Of a DNA stretch of 49,059 nt, positions 8,239 to 18,208 are shown in pieces. The stretch is from Acidobacteriaceae bacterium (GTDB lineage Bacteria; Acidobacteriota; Terriglobia; Terriglobales; Acidobacteriaceae), in the NCBI GenBank assembly GCA_030040425.1, contig JASHTS010000110.1:1-49059 (forward strand), read 5' to 3'. The translations under genes were made by a program, and so were the position numbers. Numbering within the stretch: the stretch's first letter is position 1; each line of letters starts with the position of its first letter. The notes beneath the pieces are model-generated. The model had not been told where the DNA came from, made no database searches, and saw only the letters and a list, made by a program, of their open reading frames with translations.

Positions 8239-11200
8239 CTAGTGCTCGACACCCGAGGTCCAGCGCAAGCTGGCGCTGTACGTTGGCTTGTAGTACTCGC
8301 GCTGCGTCATGTACTCGGGGCTGCCGTTATAGAAGCCGAAGACTTCGTTGTTGAGGTCGAGCCCTTCCACTTCCAGTCGCAGCCCGCCAATCAGCCGCGC
8401 CCCCATCTGCGCGTCCACCTGGAAGTGCGGGTAGAAGTAATTGTCGCCGCAGGGTCCGTTGATCGGGCCATTAAGCGGCGCCGAGTCTGTAGGGTTTGGA
8501 TTGGGATTGCCGCACTCCGCAATACCGGAGGCAGTGGAGTAGTACTGGTAGGCGTAAATGTTCGCGCCGTTGTAAGACATGCCCATGTGCACCTCGTAAC
8601 GGCCGTACTCATACGCGGGTTCGATGTTGAACGCGTGCTTCGCCGTTCCCATCAACGACGGTGAATCGGTGCGGTCGGGAAGGCCGTTGATGCGTGAATC
8701 GTTGTAGGCGTAATTGGCCATTAGGCCCAGACCCCGAAAAGCGCCCGGCAGATTGGTAAACCTCTGCTGCAGGCCAAACTCCAACCCCCACACCCGGGCA
8801 TTGTTTCCATTGGCGTCCTCCTGTGCCAGGGAGCCGGCGGGCGCACCGGGCACCACTGCCAGGCATGTGCCGGTGCAGGGAACATTGGCGGTCACAATCG
8901 GATTGGTCAGCTGCTTATAGAAAAATCCGGTTTGTATGAGGCCCAACGGCTTCAGCTCCTGTTCAAGCAGCAGATCGTAGTTGTTGGCATGCGTGGGCAG
9001 TTCGTTGGGGCTGCCGATGTCGGCCACAACCGGATCGTTGCCGGTTGGGTTGACATACGGCACCAGGTCGTACTGGTTGGGCCGGGAGATGCCGCGTGCA
9101 TACACCGCGCGCACGGCCGTTGCGGGTGTAAAAGCATAACGGGCCTGCACGCTGGGCAAGGGATCAATGTAGGACTGGACATTTGTGACCGCTGTTGTCC
9201 CAATCCAGTTTCCGTTGTTGTCCAATCCGTCGCCGTTCGGCCCCGCGCTCGGATTCACCAAATATCCCAACCCGTACTCGTGCGTTGCTTCCAGGCGCAG
9301 TCCCGTCTGCAGGCGCAGACGGTCAAGATAGAAGGTGTTCATCACGTATCCGGCAGAGACGCGCTCGATCAGATTGTAGTTGGCGGAATCAGACCCGCTC
9401 CGCGTGGCCGGCACGTCCAGAGGCAGCAGTCCCGGATTGGCGGCAAGGTAGCTGTCCACTTTGTAGTGGTCGGTCATTTCCCCCATGTGGTAGGTGCCGT
9501 CGTAGTAGTGCGGATCCTCAAAGCCGCTGGCGAACATCTCCGAGCTTACGGGGGTGGCGCTTGCGGCCGCAGCGGAGCAGATCGCGTCGTTCGGGTAGTT
9601 GGGATTCGCCTTCGGATTGGGGCAGTAATCGTAAGTGGGTGTATAGGCGTCCTGTCCCTTGTGCGCATTGCGGAATTCACCGCCGAACTCCAGCATGGCG
9701 GAGCGCTTGCCGAGGTGATAGCTGAAGCCCATCGCACCCCACTCCTGCAGGTTCAACTGCATCGCCAGGCCGGTGCTGGTGTTGATGTTGTCCAGGGTGT
9801 AGTTGGAGAGGCTGTAGATGTTGTCCGCGGGCATGGTGGTATTCGGCACCATGCAGCTCGGCGTCCACTGCGGACGGTAGGGATCGCCATTCAGGCCGCC
9901 AACGTAATCGCAGTTACTCGATGTCCAGCTCTTCAACGCGGAGCTGGCGTCGAAGGCCGCTCCCGGATTGCCGCCGGCATTCAGTTCGCGGCTGCGTGAG
10001 ACCGCGGAGCCCCACGTAAACCATTTGCCGCCGTACGTGTGGTTTCCACCCAGCGAAAGGCTCCCGATCATAAAGTCAGGATGCCGGATTGAATACTTGA
10101 AGGACGGCTTGTCGTCGGTGTTGATGGTATACGTCCACTTGTCGCCCCAGTCCTTGAAGTCGGAGAGAATGACGTGAGCGGCCAGGCTGGAGTGCTCGCT
10201 CACCTTGTAATCCACGCCCATGGTTCCACCCCAGCGCAGCCGCTGGGTGCGATATTCGCGCAGCGTAAGGTCGTCGTAGTACGGCGGCGTGCTGGCAAAG
10301 TTGCTGGGGTTCAGGTCCGGCTGCGGCTCAATGTCGTTGTACCCGCGCCCGTTGTAATCGTAGCTGGCGCTCGCGATTGCGCCCCAGCGCCGGGCTGCGC
10401 CAAAACGCTTGCCCACCGTAAACCCGAGAAGGCCCATATAGCGCCCGTTCATGATGGGCGAATAGCCCAGGGTGGAAATGCCATCGATGGTGGGCGCCTC
10501 GCCGGCCATCTTCGTCACCAGGTTGACCGATCCGCCGATGCCGTCCGCATCCTGGTTGGCGGAGAGCGTTTTGTTCAGTTCGATCGACTGCACCATGTCA
10601 GCGGGTATGGTGGCCAGCAGAACCTGGCGCACGCTTGACTCGGGTGAGGGAATCGTGACCCCGTCGATGGTCGTGTTGGTCAGGCGCGGGTCGAGGCCGC
10701 GCACCTGAACGTAGACGGCCTCGCCTTCGTCGCGCTGCACGGTCACGCCCGGCAAGCGGCCGGTGGCATCGGCAACATTGGCATTGGGGAGGGCTAGAAT
10801 CTCGGTCTCCGGCATCACGTTGACGATGTTGGGCGAGGTGATTTCTTCATTCACTGCCTCGGTCATGGTCGCGCCGGTCTCGGCGGTAACTTCGACCTGC
10901 TCGGCGTTCGATCCGATGGCCAAAGTGAATTCCAGGGTGGCCGTTTGACCGGCAATGAGATTGACGGTTTGAATTTTTTGCGCAAAGCCCTGCGCGCTCA
11001 CCGCCACCGTGTAACTGCCCGGCGCAAGGCCGTTCACGGCGAAACCGCCCTGAGAGTTGGTAATTACCACCAGATTGCCGGGAACGATCACCACGCGGGC
11101 ATTTTGAATCACGGCCTTTGTGGAATCGGAAACCTCACCGCTGATCGACGCGGTCTGTGCGTGCCCCAGGAGCGTCCCGCTCGCAAGGGTGAAGCCCATG

Positions 11201-11241
11201 AACAGCAGGAGCAGAACGGGTCTGCGAATTGAGTAAAGCAT
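8239..11241 (-). CDS. TonB-dependent receptor with carboxypeptidase-regulatory-like N-terminal domain
   Basis: A 1000-residue outer-membrane receptor. The ATG at 11241 has an excellent AAGGAGG seven bases upstream and opens on a signal peptide ending near residue 29 (GHAQ). Residues 30-115 form a CarboxypepD-regulatory Ig-like domain (SGEVSDSTKAVIQNARVVIV ... GSYTVAVSAQGF). Residues about 130-245 form the plug, with LPNANVADATGRLPGVTVQR and VRGLDPRLTNTTIDGV, the signature of the Xanthomonas/Caulobacter TonB-receptor family that imports polymers and complex nutrients. The remainder is a 22-strand-type barrel. The C-terminus ends SLRWTSGVEH, slightly past the usual aromatic end. The acid phosphatase follows directly and the propeller plus two-component genes diverge upstream, so an organic-phosphate substrate is plausible but unproven. 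Confidence 0.9.
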   Translation of the reverse strand: MLYSIRRPVLLLLFMGFTLASGTLLGHAQTASISGEVSDSTKAVIQNARVVIVPGNLVVITNSQGGFAVNGLAPGSYTVAVSAQGFAQKIQTVNLIAGQTATLEFTLAIGSNAEQVEVTAETGATMTEAVNEEITSPNIVNVMPETEILALPNANVADATGRLPGVTVQRDEGEAVYVQVRGLDPRLTNTTIDGVTIPSPESSVRQVLLATIPADMVQSIELNKTLSANQDADGIGGSVNLVTKMAGEAPTIDGISTLGYSPIMNGRYMGLLGFTVGKRFGAARRWGAIASASYDYNGRGYNDIEPQPDLNPSNFASTPPYYDDLTLREYRTQRLRWGGTMGVDYKVSEHSSLAAHVILSDFKDWGDKWTYTINTDDKPSFKYSIRHPDFMIGSLSLGGNHTYGGKWFTWGSAVSRSRELNAGGNPGAAFDASSALKSWTSSNCDYVGGLNGDPYRPQWTPSCMVPNTTMPADNIYSLSNYTLDNINTSTGLAMQLNLQEWGAMGFSYHLGKRSAMLEFGGEFRNAHKGQDAYTPTYDYCPNPKANPNYPNDAICSAAAASATPVSSEMFASGFEDPHYYDGTYHMGEMTDHYKVDSYLAANPGLLPLDVPATRSGSDSANYNLIERVSAGYVMNTFYLDRLRLQTGLRLEATHEYGLGYLVNPSAGPNGDGLDNNGNWIGTTAVTNVQSYIDPLPSVQARYAFTPATAVRAVYARGISRPNQYDLVPYVNPTGNDPVVADIGSPNELPTHANNYDLLLEQELKPLGLIQTGFFYKQLTNPIVTANVPCTGTCLAVVPGAPAGSLAQEDANGNNARVWGLEFGLQQRFTNLPGAFRGLGLMANYAYNDSRINGLPDRTDSPSLMGTAKHAFNIEPAYEYGRYEVHMGMSYNGANIYAYQYYSTASGIAECGNPNPNPTDSAPLNGPINGPCGDNYFYPHFQVDAQMGARLIGGLRLEVEGLDLNNEVFGFYNGSPEYMTQREYYKPTYSASLRWTSGVEH

Positions 11242-11323
11242 GGCACGCCTCCTTGGAGACCGCTCCGGACGAGATCCTTCGCCTCCAGATTGATCGCTTC
11301 GGGCTGAAGCGTGCCTGAATGCC

Positions 11324-11341
11324 GTGTGACAAAGCTGTAAA
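11324..11341. promoter_or_regulatory. Weak Pho-box-like direct repeat in divergent promoter region
   Basis: The stretch GTGTGAC-AAAG-CTGTAAA contains two TGT cores exactly 11 bases apart, the spacing used by PhoB-type OmpR regulators (consensus CTGTCAT-N4-CTGTCAC). Each half matches only about five of seven positions. It lies between the divergent receptor (11241) and propeller (11446) genes, where a regulator of both would act, and an OmpR-type regulator is encoded two genes downstream. Treat as a candidate site only. Confidence 0.25.
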
Positions 11342-11445
11342 TTCGCTGCGCCTCCCTCAGGTTCTTCAGCCTGGCTTCACGTTGGCATGTGCATTCTTCA
11401 TCTCGTCCGGTTTGTCGGCGAGCCGGAGTTGAAAGGGCAACTGAA

Positions 11446-12438
11446 ATGCGCCTCACGAGCTCGAAAATCCGCTTGATTTTAGCGTTTGCCATCCTTGGTC
11501 AGGCTTTCGCCTGGCCGCAGGACCCGGCAGGTTTCCACATTACGCGCACCATCGCCCTGGGCGGAGATGGGTCTTGGGACTACCTGCGCTTCGATCCGAA
11601 ATCGAATCGCCTCTTCGTCTCCCGCTCCACACGGGTCATGGTCGTCGACCTTGCGGAAGGCAAACTGGCCGGCGAGGTCCCCGATACAGACGGTGTCCAT
11701 GGCGTCGCTCTCGACGCGGAACTCGGCCGCGGGGTAACAAGCAACGGCAAAGCCAACACCGCGTCCATCTTCGATCTCGAGTCGTTGAAAGTGCTGGCTA
11801 CGGTGCCCACCGGCGCCAAGCCCGACAGCATCTTGTGGGAACCCTTCACCGGCGCCGTGTTGACCATGAATGGCGCGGCGAACTCCGTGACTGTGATCGA
11901 CGTTGCGTCGGCAAAGGCATTGACTTCGATCGCCCTGCCCGGACGCCCGGAAAGCGTCGTCTCCGACGGAAATGGGAAAGTGTTTGTCAATCTCGAAGAC
12001 AAGGGTCAGATTGCGGAGATCGATATGGCCACGCGGTCGGTCCGTCAAACGTGGAACCTCGAGGGTTGCTCGGAGCCGACCGGCCTGGCCATCGATACCG
12101 TTCATGCGCGCCTGTTTTCCGCCTGCCGTAATGGCGCTTTGATCGTTGTCGACGCAATCACCGGAAGGAACATTATGAAAGTGCCTATCGGTCTGGGAGT
12201 GGACGGAGTAGCTTACGATCCGGAGATCCACGCTGTCTTCACTTCCAACAAGGAAGGAACCATCTCCATCGTCGAACAGAAGGACGCTGACAGCTATTGC
12301 AATCTGCAGACGGTACTCACGCTTCCCGGGGCCAAAACCCTGGCTCTCGACCCCGCGCGGCATGTCGTCTACACTGTTGCCAACCGAATGGACAATGCGG
12401 GGAAAGACGAGTTTGTGCTTCTTGAAATTGGACAGTGA
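11446..12438 (+). CDS. Exported YncE-like beta-propeller protein
   Basis: A 330-residue exported protein. The ATG at 11446 is preferred over one at 11389 because it starts a signal peptide (MRLTSSKIRLILAFAILGQAFA) and has GAAAGGG upstream. The mature protein is a seven-bladed propeller of the YVTN/YncE kind, with repeating blades such as VMVVDLAEGKLAGEVPDT, ASIFDLESLKVLATVPTG, VTVIDVASAKALTSIALPG and LIVVDAITGRNIMKVPIG. Such proteins commonly accompany TonB receptors (for example YncD/YncE) and probably bind a ligand or partner in the periplasm; no enzymatic motif is seen. It diverges from the receptor at 8239-11241 and is followed 17 bases later by the response regulator, so it may be a sensor accessory of that two-component system. 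Confidence 0.8.
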   Translation: MRLTSSKIRLILAFAILGQAFAWPQDPAGFHITRTIALGGDGSWDYLRFDPKSNRLFVSRSTRVMVVDLAEGKLAGEVPDTDGVHGVALDAELGRGVTSNGKANTASIFDLESLKVLATVPTGAKPDSILWEPFTGAVLTMNGAANSVTVIDVASAKALTSIALPGRPESVVSDGNGKVFVNLEDKGQIAEIDMATRSVRQTWNLEGCSEPTGLAIDTVHARLFSACRNGALIVVDAITGRNIMKVPIGLGVDGVAYDPEIHAVFTSNKEGTISIVEQKDADSYCNLQTVLTLPGAKTLALDPARHVVYTVANRMDNAGKDEFVLLEIGQ

Positions 12439-12455
12439 ATGCGGCTGGAGGCGTT

Positions 12456-13124
12456 GTGCGCGCCCTGGTGGTTGAAGATCATGCCGGGCTGGCGCGGAAC
12501 ATCGCGCGCGCCTTGCGCGAATCCGCGGGATACGCCGTCGACATCTCGCTCGACGGGCAGGATGGTCTGTTCCTCGCCGAATCCAATCCCTACGATCTGA
12601 TCCTGCTCGACCTCATGCTCCCGAAGCTCGATGGTCTCGAGATCCTGCGCAGCCTGCGCAAGAAGGCCGTCAAGACGCCGGTCCTCATTCTCACCTCGCG
12701 CGACGAGAGGGAAACCACCATCGCCCTTCTCGACGCGGGCGCCGACGACTACCTCACCAAGCCCTTCGATCTGGGAGAGATGGTGGCTCGGTGCCGCGCG
12801 CTGATTCGCCGCGCTCACGGTATCGCCACACCGGTCATTGAAGTGGAAGACCTGGTCATCCATCCCGCGGAGATGACGGCCACGCGCGCCGGCCGCCCGC
12901 TTACGCTCACTGCCATGGAGTACCGGCTCCTCGAATACATGGCGCATCGGCCGCGTGTCGTGCTCTCCAAGAACGAGTTGCTCGAGCATCTCTATGACCA
13001 TAATTGGGAAAAATTCTCCAACGTTTTGGAGGTCTATATCTCCTCCCTGCGGCGCAAGCTGAACTTGGGCGCAACCTCACCCTTGATTCACACCCTCAAA
13101 GGCCGGGGCTACGTGCTCCTTTAA
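12456..13124 (+). CDS. OmpR-family response regulator
   Basis: A 222-residue two-domain regulator. Receiver residues: acidic pocket VVED (5-8), phosphoacceptor Asp52 in LLDLMLPKLDG, T80 and Lys102 in LTKPFDL. The C-terminal winged helix (about 130-220) ends with the typical SNVLEVYISSLRRKL and IHTLKGRGYVLL. The GTG at 12456 is chosen because it gives the canonical start MRALVVED and has GGAGG at 12447-12451; an in-frame GTG at 12435 that overlaps the previous stop by four bases (GTGA) is the alternative and would add seven residues. The partner kinase follows at 13233. It probably controls the receptor/phosphatase genes nearby, by position. Confidence 0.9.
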   Translation: MRALVVEDHAGLARNIARALRESAGYAVDISLDGQDGLFLAESNPYDLILLDLMLPKLDGLEILRSLRKKAVKTPVLILTSRDERETTIALLDAGADDYLTKPFDLGEMVARCRALIRRAHGIATPVIEVEDLVIHPAEMTATRAGRPLTLTAMEYRLLEYMAHRPRVVLSKNELLEHLYDHNWEKFSNVLEVYISSLRRKLNLGATSPLIHTLKGRGYVLL

Positions 13125-13232
13125 TTGTGCAGAGGGTGTAACCACGCTTTAACAATTCCCGCATAGAGTTTAACCAGCCGCTCTATCTCGTCATGCGCTC
13201 CACGCTGTCTGCATTCTCCTCGGAGCCATTCT

Positions 13233-14687
13233 ATGCAAATCCCGATTCGAATCCGGCTCTCGATCAGCTATTTTGCCATCTTTTCTGTGGCCGGCATACT
13301 TCTCTGCTTTGCTTCGTATCTCATGGCCCGCAGAAGCCTTTATACGGCCATGGATCACGAGTTCGACGAACGCATCGACGATGTGCACGACTTTTTCGCT
13401 GCGCATGATCTGGCCAACGACGTGAGCCGCGCGCGTGCCGAGGTGACGGCCGAGTTCGACCTCAAGGATGAAGGCAAGTGGCTGCAGATCCAGGATGACC
13501 AGAGCCGCTGGATTTATCGCGCGCGGCGCATGATGATCACCCCGCATGATCTGCCGCCGGCCTCGGCCCTGCCGCCTCAGGGGACCATCTTCACTTTCGG
13601 CGCGGACGGCAAGCGGATTCGCACGCTGCGCCGCACCTTCACTTTGAACGGCCGCACATTTGTGGTGGAAACCGGATCCACGCTCACAAAAACCGATCAG
13701 ACGCTTCTTCTCTACCGCCACGGGCTTCTTCTGATCTCGCCCGTGATTCTTCTTATGGCCGGGCTTGCCGGACATTGGATGAGCCGCAACGCCCTCTCGC
13801 CCGTGGCAGCCATTGCGCGCGAAGCGCAGCGCATTCACGACGGCAATCTTCAAACCCGGCTGCCGCTGCTCCATACCCACGATGAACTGGCGCACCTCTC
13901 GCGCACCCTCAACGAAATGCTCGAGAGGATTGAGTCGGGCATGCGCAGCGTGCGCGATTTCACGGCTTACGCGTCGCATGAGTTGCGGACTCCACTGGCT
14001 CTCATTCGCACCGAGGCCGAGCTTGCCCTCCAGAAGGAGCGCTCCACCGCCGACTACCGCGACGCCATAGCCATCATCGGCGCCGAGGCGCAGCGCATGT
14101 CCTCGCTGCTCGACAGCCTCCTGTTTCTCGCCCGCGCCGATGCGGGCGCAGAGCGCGTCCAGATCGGCGCCGTCGATGCCCGGCAAATCTGTCTCGAAAC
14201 AATGGAAAAATTGGGTCCGGCGTTTCAGCGGGCCAAGATCCGTTGTGAGGCCGGCCTGCCGGCGGACGACATGATCGTCCTGGCCGATCCACTCTACCTC
14301 CAGCGCCTCCTGATGATCGTTCTCGAAAATGCCGCCAAATACACTGAGGCGGGCGGACTGGTGCAGCTCATTCTCGAGCGCAGCGGCGATTGCGCCTGTT
14401 TTGAAGTCGCCGACACTGGAATTGGCATTCCGGAGAATGATCGCGCGCATATCTTTGAAAGATTTCGCCGCGGCAGCAACGCCCGCCAGACCAACGTCCA
14501 CGGATCCGGCCTGGGACTCGCACTCGCGGCCTGGATTGCAGAAAGCCATCACACGACCATCCAGGTCAAGAGCGTAACCGGGTTTGGCAGCAGTTTTTCC
14601 TGGACGCTCTCTCTCGCCCCGGAACAGCAGGATCGGCATAGCCCGGTGGACGCGGGGCCCCATGCCGGCCAGTTGTCTGTGGTTTAA
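13233..14687 (+). CDS. Membrane sensor histidine kinase
   Basis: A 484-residue kinase paired with the regulator at 12456-13124. GGAG lies about eight bases before the ATG at 13233. Two membrane helices (about residues 8-30 and 164-181) enclose a periplasmic sensor of roughly 130 residues with no named domain that I recognise. A HAMP linker follows, then HisKA with phosphoacceptor His249 in ASHELRTPLAL, then HATPase with N-box NAAKYTEAGG, G1 DTGIGIPEND, F-box IFERF and G2 GSGLGLALA. All catalytic motifs are intact. The stimulus is unknown; the location next to a phosphatase/receptor module suggests phosphate or its organic source. The gene ends 43 bases before the convergent receptor gene. Confidence 0.9.
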   Translation: MQIPIRIRLSISYFAIFSVAGILLCFASYLMARRSLYTAMDHEFDERIDDVHDFFAAHDLANDVSRARAEVTAEFDLKDEGKWLQIQDDQSRWIYRARRMMITPHDLPPASALPPQGTIFTFGADGKRIRTLRRTFTLNGRTFVVETGSTLTKTDQTLLLYRHGLLLISPVILLMAGLAGHWMSRNALSPVAAIAREAQRIHDGNLQTRLPLLHTHDELAHLSRTLNEMLERIESGMRSVRDFTAYASHELRTPLALIRTEAELALQKERSTADYRDAIAIIGAEAQRMSSLLDSLLFLARADAGAERVQIGAVDARQICLETMEKLGPAFQRAKIRCEAGLPADDMIVLADPLYLQRLLMIVLENAAKYTEAGGLVQLILERSGDCACFEVADTGIGIPENDRAHIFERFRRGSNARQTNVHGSGLGLALAAWIAESHHTTIQVKSVTGFGSSFSWTLSLAPEQQDRHSPVDAGPHAGQLSVV

Positions 14688-14730
14688 GTCAATCGGCTCT
14701 CTACGAGTGTCAAGTGGCCGACCGGCGCCC

Positions 14731-17700
14731 TCACCACAGCAGCTTCAATGCAAATTGAATCTGCCGTGAAGTTGTCGATGTGCTGGTGATGACCCCGGCG
14801 GTGGGCGAGACGCCGGAAGGCGTGAATACAACCAGGTTCGGTGTATTGAAATTGGCGCGATTGAGAATATTGAAGAACTCGGCGCGGAATTGCGTGGAGA
14901 CGCGCTCGTGTACCGCAGTGTCTTTCATCATCGAGAAGTCCCACGTGGCAATGCCCGGCCCGGTAAGGGAGTCGCGTCCCAGATTGCCGTAGAAGCCGCT
15001 GCCTGGAGGCGGAGCCAGAAACGCCGCGGGATTGAACCACTGGGATGGTTTCCCGGAGATCGCCGATCCGGAGAATGAAGGATTCGCGAAGGGACGGACG
15101 GGGTTTTTTGTGTCTCCGTTGTTCGAAGGGTTGTAGCTTAATTGCGGCGTGAACGGAAACCCGGATTGGAGAGTCACAATGGAATTCGCCGTCCAGCCCG
15201 CTGCGAGCCCACCCGCAAATCCACTCGCGTGGCCGAGGAACGCGCGGTGCGATCCCAAGGGCAGGTTGTAGCTGCCGTCGATAACCGCCACGCTGCGCAC
15301 GTCGTACGTGGCTGGACCCCAGTCTGCTTTCACATCGAATGGATTGGAAACCAGCCCCGGTGCGTTGCCGGCAGCCGTCGCATTGAGCGAGTCGCCATCG
15401 TCGAGAGACTTGGACCACGTGTAGACGCCGCGCAGCAGCAGGCCGTGACTCATGCGGTGATTGAAGTCTGCTTCGAACGCGTTGTAGGAAGAGGTGCCCA
15501 CCGAGAACCAGGCCCATGCGGCGCCGAGGGCGGGATTCGCCGCGGGCGTTCCCGCGGGGATGTAATAGGTCCCGGCGGGGATGGCGGCTCCGGCAAGCGG
15601 AGCCGGAAACGTGCTTGGGAATGCAGCGGGGCATGGAGAGGCCGGGCATATCGTCGGTGTCGGCTCGTTATCGTCAAGGCTCACAATTTCGTGGTATCCA
15701 TGCGAGCCCACATAGCCAAGCGTCAAGACGGTATTCCCTGAAAGCGCCTGCTCCACTCTCAGCGAATAGGAGATCAGCGTAGGCGTATGCATGTCCGGCT
15801 GCACGCCTGCCGGCGCAACCTTGGCATTGGCCGGCACGGGCGAGATGGGCAGAGGCAGCGAAGACACGGGAAGATTTGCGATGCTGTAGGAGGGATTGAA
15901 GGGCCCGTTCTGATCCATCCGGTAGCCGAGAGCATCCTGGAGGTCGTTGTACATGCCGAATCCTGCACGAATCACCGTCTTCGACCCAAGCGGGCTCCAG
16001 GCAAGCCCGATGCGCGGCTGCGGCAGAAACTTGGCGCGATTGAGGGTGAACGCGGAACTCGCGATGCGCGGCTGAGTCTGAATCACGCCCTCTTGGGTGA
16101 TGAATGTCGCGGCGCGGCCGTGCGCCTCGTTCCATCCGCTGGTGAATTCGTCGCGAAAGCCCAGGGAGAGAGTGAATTTCGGTGTCGCGCGCACTGTGTC
16201 CTGCACATACCAGGCTCCCAGCAGCGAGCGCCAATTCATTTCCGTAGGAGCCGGATCATAGAGAAAGCTCGAGATCGTGCCCTGAAGAAACTGCTGCAGG
16301 CCGGTGAACGTTGCCTGGCCGAACTGTGTCAATGCCAGATCCTCGTTCGATTGCAGTTGCTGCAACCACACGCCCGCGGTCAAATCATGTCTTCCGCTGC
16401 TGCGGGAAACGTCGTCCGCATACGTATAAAGGTTGCGGTCGATGTGCAGGTGACTTCCCGTGTTGCTGCCGGCCTGGCTTACCTGCGCAGCAGGATTGGC
16501 CGCGGCGCTTCCGCCCACCACCACCGTGCCCACCGGCTTGCCCGCCACAAAACCGTTCACCGCGGCGGCCGGCGTTCCCGGCGTGGGTTCGCCGGTATAA
16601 AAATACGCTGCGCGCGAGTAGCCCACCCGCGCTGAATTCAGAAACTTTGGCGAAAGCACGTGCGTTTCCTCCAGGCTCGCCACCTGTTCCCGCAGCGATT
16701 CCACATCGGTGCTGTAGAGGTTGGCGCTGGTGGGCGTCACGTCGGCACTGTCGTCGACGGTGTAAACGCCGGTGAGCAGGTCGTTGCTCGAGAAGACCTG
16801 GTCCACGCGCGCGGTGCCGAAATCGTCGCGAATGGTTTGCAGTGGGCTGTTGAAAGCTTCCGCGATACCGCCAAAATCCGGGGCATTCGCGCTCTGCACG
16901 GGCCACAGCGCCAGCAGCGGCGCCACACTGGGCGCGACACCCACATCCACCATTCCCGAAGGCGGGCACGGATTGGGAGCGGGAGTCACCAGCTTGCAGG
17001 GCAGCATTCCATTGCGGGCATTCGTATCGGGCACCAGGGCTACGCCGGTCTGGTGAAGGTGCTGCGTGAAGCCCTCGAAGTTTCCAAAGGCGAACGTCTT
17101 ATCCTGCCGGACGGGTCCGCCCAAAGCTGCGCCAAACTGATTGCGCTGGAAGGGGGGAGCCGAGCCTTTGCCGAAGTAGTTCCCGGCATCGAAGACATTG
17201 TTGCGCAGAAATTCGTAGAGCGACCCGTGCAGTTGATTGCTCCCTCCTTGCGTCACGATGAGCACCTGCGCGCCCGGCCGTTTGCCGTACTCGGCGCCAT
17301 AGGTGTCGCGAAGCACGTTGAACTCGCGCACCGCGTCCACGCCCAGCAGTTCCTGGCTGGTGCCCCCGGGCTGCATGTTGTTCTCGGCCGCGCCGGTGAA
17401 CTCCACGCCATTCAGCAGAAACAGATTCTGCTGCGGGCGATTGCCTGAGACAGAAAAATTGTTGCCCACGGTCGAATTCGATACCCCGGTGCCACCGGTC
17501 TTCTCCGCGGTGAAATTGACAATGCCGGGATTCAGCGTAAGCAGCTCGTCGAAGCTGCGTCCGTTCAGGGGAAGATCCTTGATCTGCCGGTCGCTCACCA
17601 GGCCCGAGATGTCGGCCGTGGTCAGGCTTACCGCCGCCGCGTCGGCATTCACGACAACCTGTTGCTGTTCTCCCGCGGGGTTCAGGCCGATGTTCACTTC

Positions 17701-18039
17701 GGCATCCTGCCCAATCACGAGGTGAACTCCGATTCTCTTTGCCGGCGAGAATCCCTGTTTGTCCACGAGTACCTGGTAGTCACCCACCGGCAGCGACATC
17801 ACGTGATACTGACCGGAACCGTCGGTGGTCGCACTTCGCTCCATTCCGGTATCGAGGCTCTGCACCGTGACCCGGGCGCCGGTTACCAGGGCTCCGGATG
17901 GATCGACGACCGACCCGCCGATGCTGGCGAAAGCCTGGGCGGCGGCAAAACGGGACAGACACGCCGGAGCCGCGGCGCAAAGCGAAACGAAGAGAAAAAA
18001 ACGCAGGAAATGGCTCCCTCGCACTTCAAGGATATTCAC
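14731..18039 (-). CDS. Oar-like TonB-dependent receptor
   Basis: An 1102-residue outer-membrane receptor of the Oar type abundant in Acidobacteriota. The start is a GTG at 18039 with GAGGT seven bases upstream; the signal peptide ends around residue 36. Residues 38-125 form the regulatory Ig-like domain (IGGSVVDPSGALVTGARVTV ... YQVLVDKQGF). The plug contains LPLNGRSFDELLTLNPG and a TYGAEYGKRPG segment, and the barrel ends in the aromatic FALKLLW. Ligand unknown; Oar-like proteins are associated with complex carbohydrates or peptides in related bacteria. It has its own promoter at 18209-18236 and lies downstream of the HTH-TOBE gene on the same strand. Confidence 0.88.
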   Translation of the reverse strand: MNILEVRGSHFLRFFLFVSLCAAAPACLSRFAAAQAFASIGGSVVDPSGALVTGARVTVQSLDTGMERSATTDGSGQYHVMSLPVGDYQVLVDKQGFSPAKRIGVHLVIGQDAEVNIGLNPAGEQQQVVVNADAAAVSLTTADISGLVSDRQIKDLPLNGRSFDELLTLNPGIVNFTAEKTGGTGVSNSTVGNNFSVSGNRPQQNLFLLNGVEFTGAAENNMQPGGTSQELLGVDAVREFNVLRDTYGAEYGKRPGAQVLIVTQGGSNQLHGSLYEFLRNNVFDAGNYFGKGSAPPFQRNQFGAALGGPVRQDKTFAFGNFEGFTQHLHQTGVALVPDTNARNGMLPCKLVTPAPNPCPPSGMVDVGVAPSVAPLLALWPVQSANAPDFGGIAEAFNSPLQTIRDDFGTARVDQVFSSNDLLTGVYTVDDSADVTPTSANLYSTDVESLREQVASLEETHVLSPKFLNSARVGYSRAAYFYTGEPTPGTPAAAVNGFVAGKPVGTVVVGGSAAANPAAQVSQAGSNTGSHLHIDRNLYTYADDVSRSSGRHDLTAGVWLQQLQSNEDLALTQFGQATFTGLQQFLQGTISSFLYDPAPTEMNWRSLLGAWYVQDTVRATPKFTLSLGFRDEFTSGWNEAHGRAATFITQEGVIQTQPRIASSAFTLNRAKFLPQPRIGLAWSPLGSKTVIRAGFGMYNDLQDALGYRMDQNGPFNPSYSIANLPVSSLPLPISPVPANAKVAPAGVQPDMHTPTLISYSLRVEQALSGNTVLTLGYVGSHGYHEIVSLDDNEPTPTICPASPCPAAFPSTFPAPLAGAAIPAGTYYIPAGTPAANPALGAAWAWFSVGTSSYNAFEADFNHRMSHGLLLRGVYTWSKSLDDGDSLNATAAGNAPGLVSNPFDVKADWGPATYDVRSVAVIDGSYNLPLGSHRAFLGHASGFAGGLAAGWTANSIVTLQSGFPFTPQLSYNPSNNGDTKNPVRPFANPSFSGSAISGKPSQWFNPAAFLAPPPGSGFYGNLGRDSLTGPGIATWDFSMMKDTAVHERVSTQFRAEFFNILNRANFNTPNLVVFTPSGVSPTAGVITSTSTTSRQIQFALKLLW

Positions 18040-18208
18040 GGTGACCTCGGGAATCTGGCTTCAGAGGACACGTCCGTCTCAGTTTCTCTTCGGGTTCGGT
18101 TCAATCCCTTGATGGCGTGCGGATGTGCCGCAGTCAAGCCCGATGCAGGTCAGGCGTTCACCATTCCGAGAGACGGGAATGTCCAGGCCAATCCGGCCTT
18201 GATGTGAA

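Noticed and set aside
8932-9999. Long plus-strand open frame opposite the receptor at 8239-11241
   Set aside because: Antisense shadow of a GC-rich gene; its translation is Arg/Val/Gly-rich with no family pattern, while the opposite strand encodes an unmistakable TonB receptor.
13191-14663. 490-codon minus-strand frame over the histidine kinase
   Set aside because: Shadow frame; the kinase on the plus strand has every catalytic motif.
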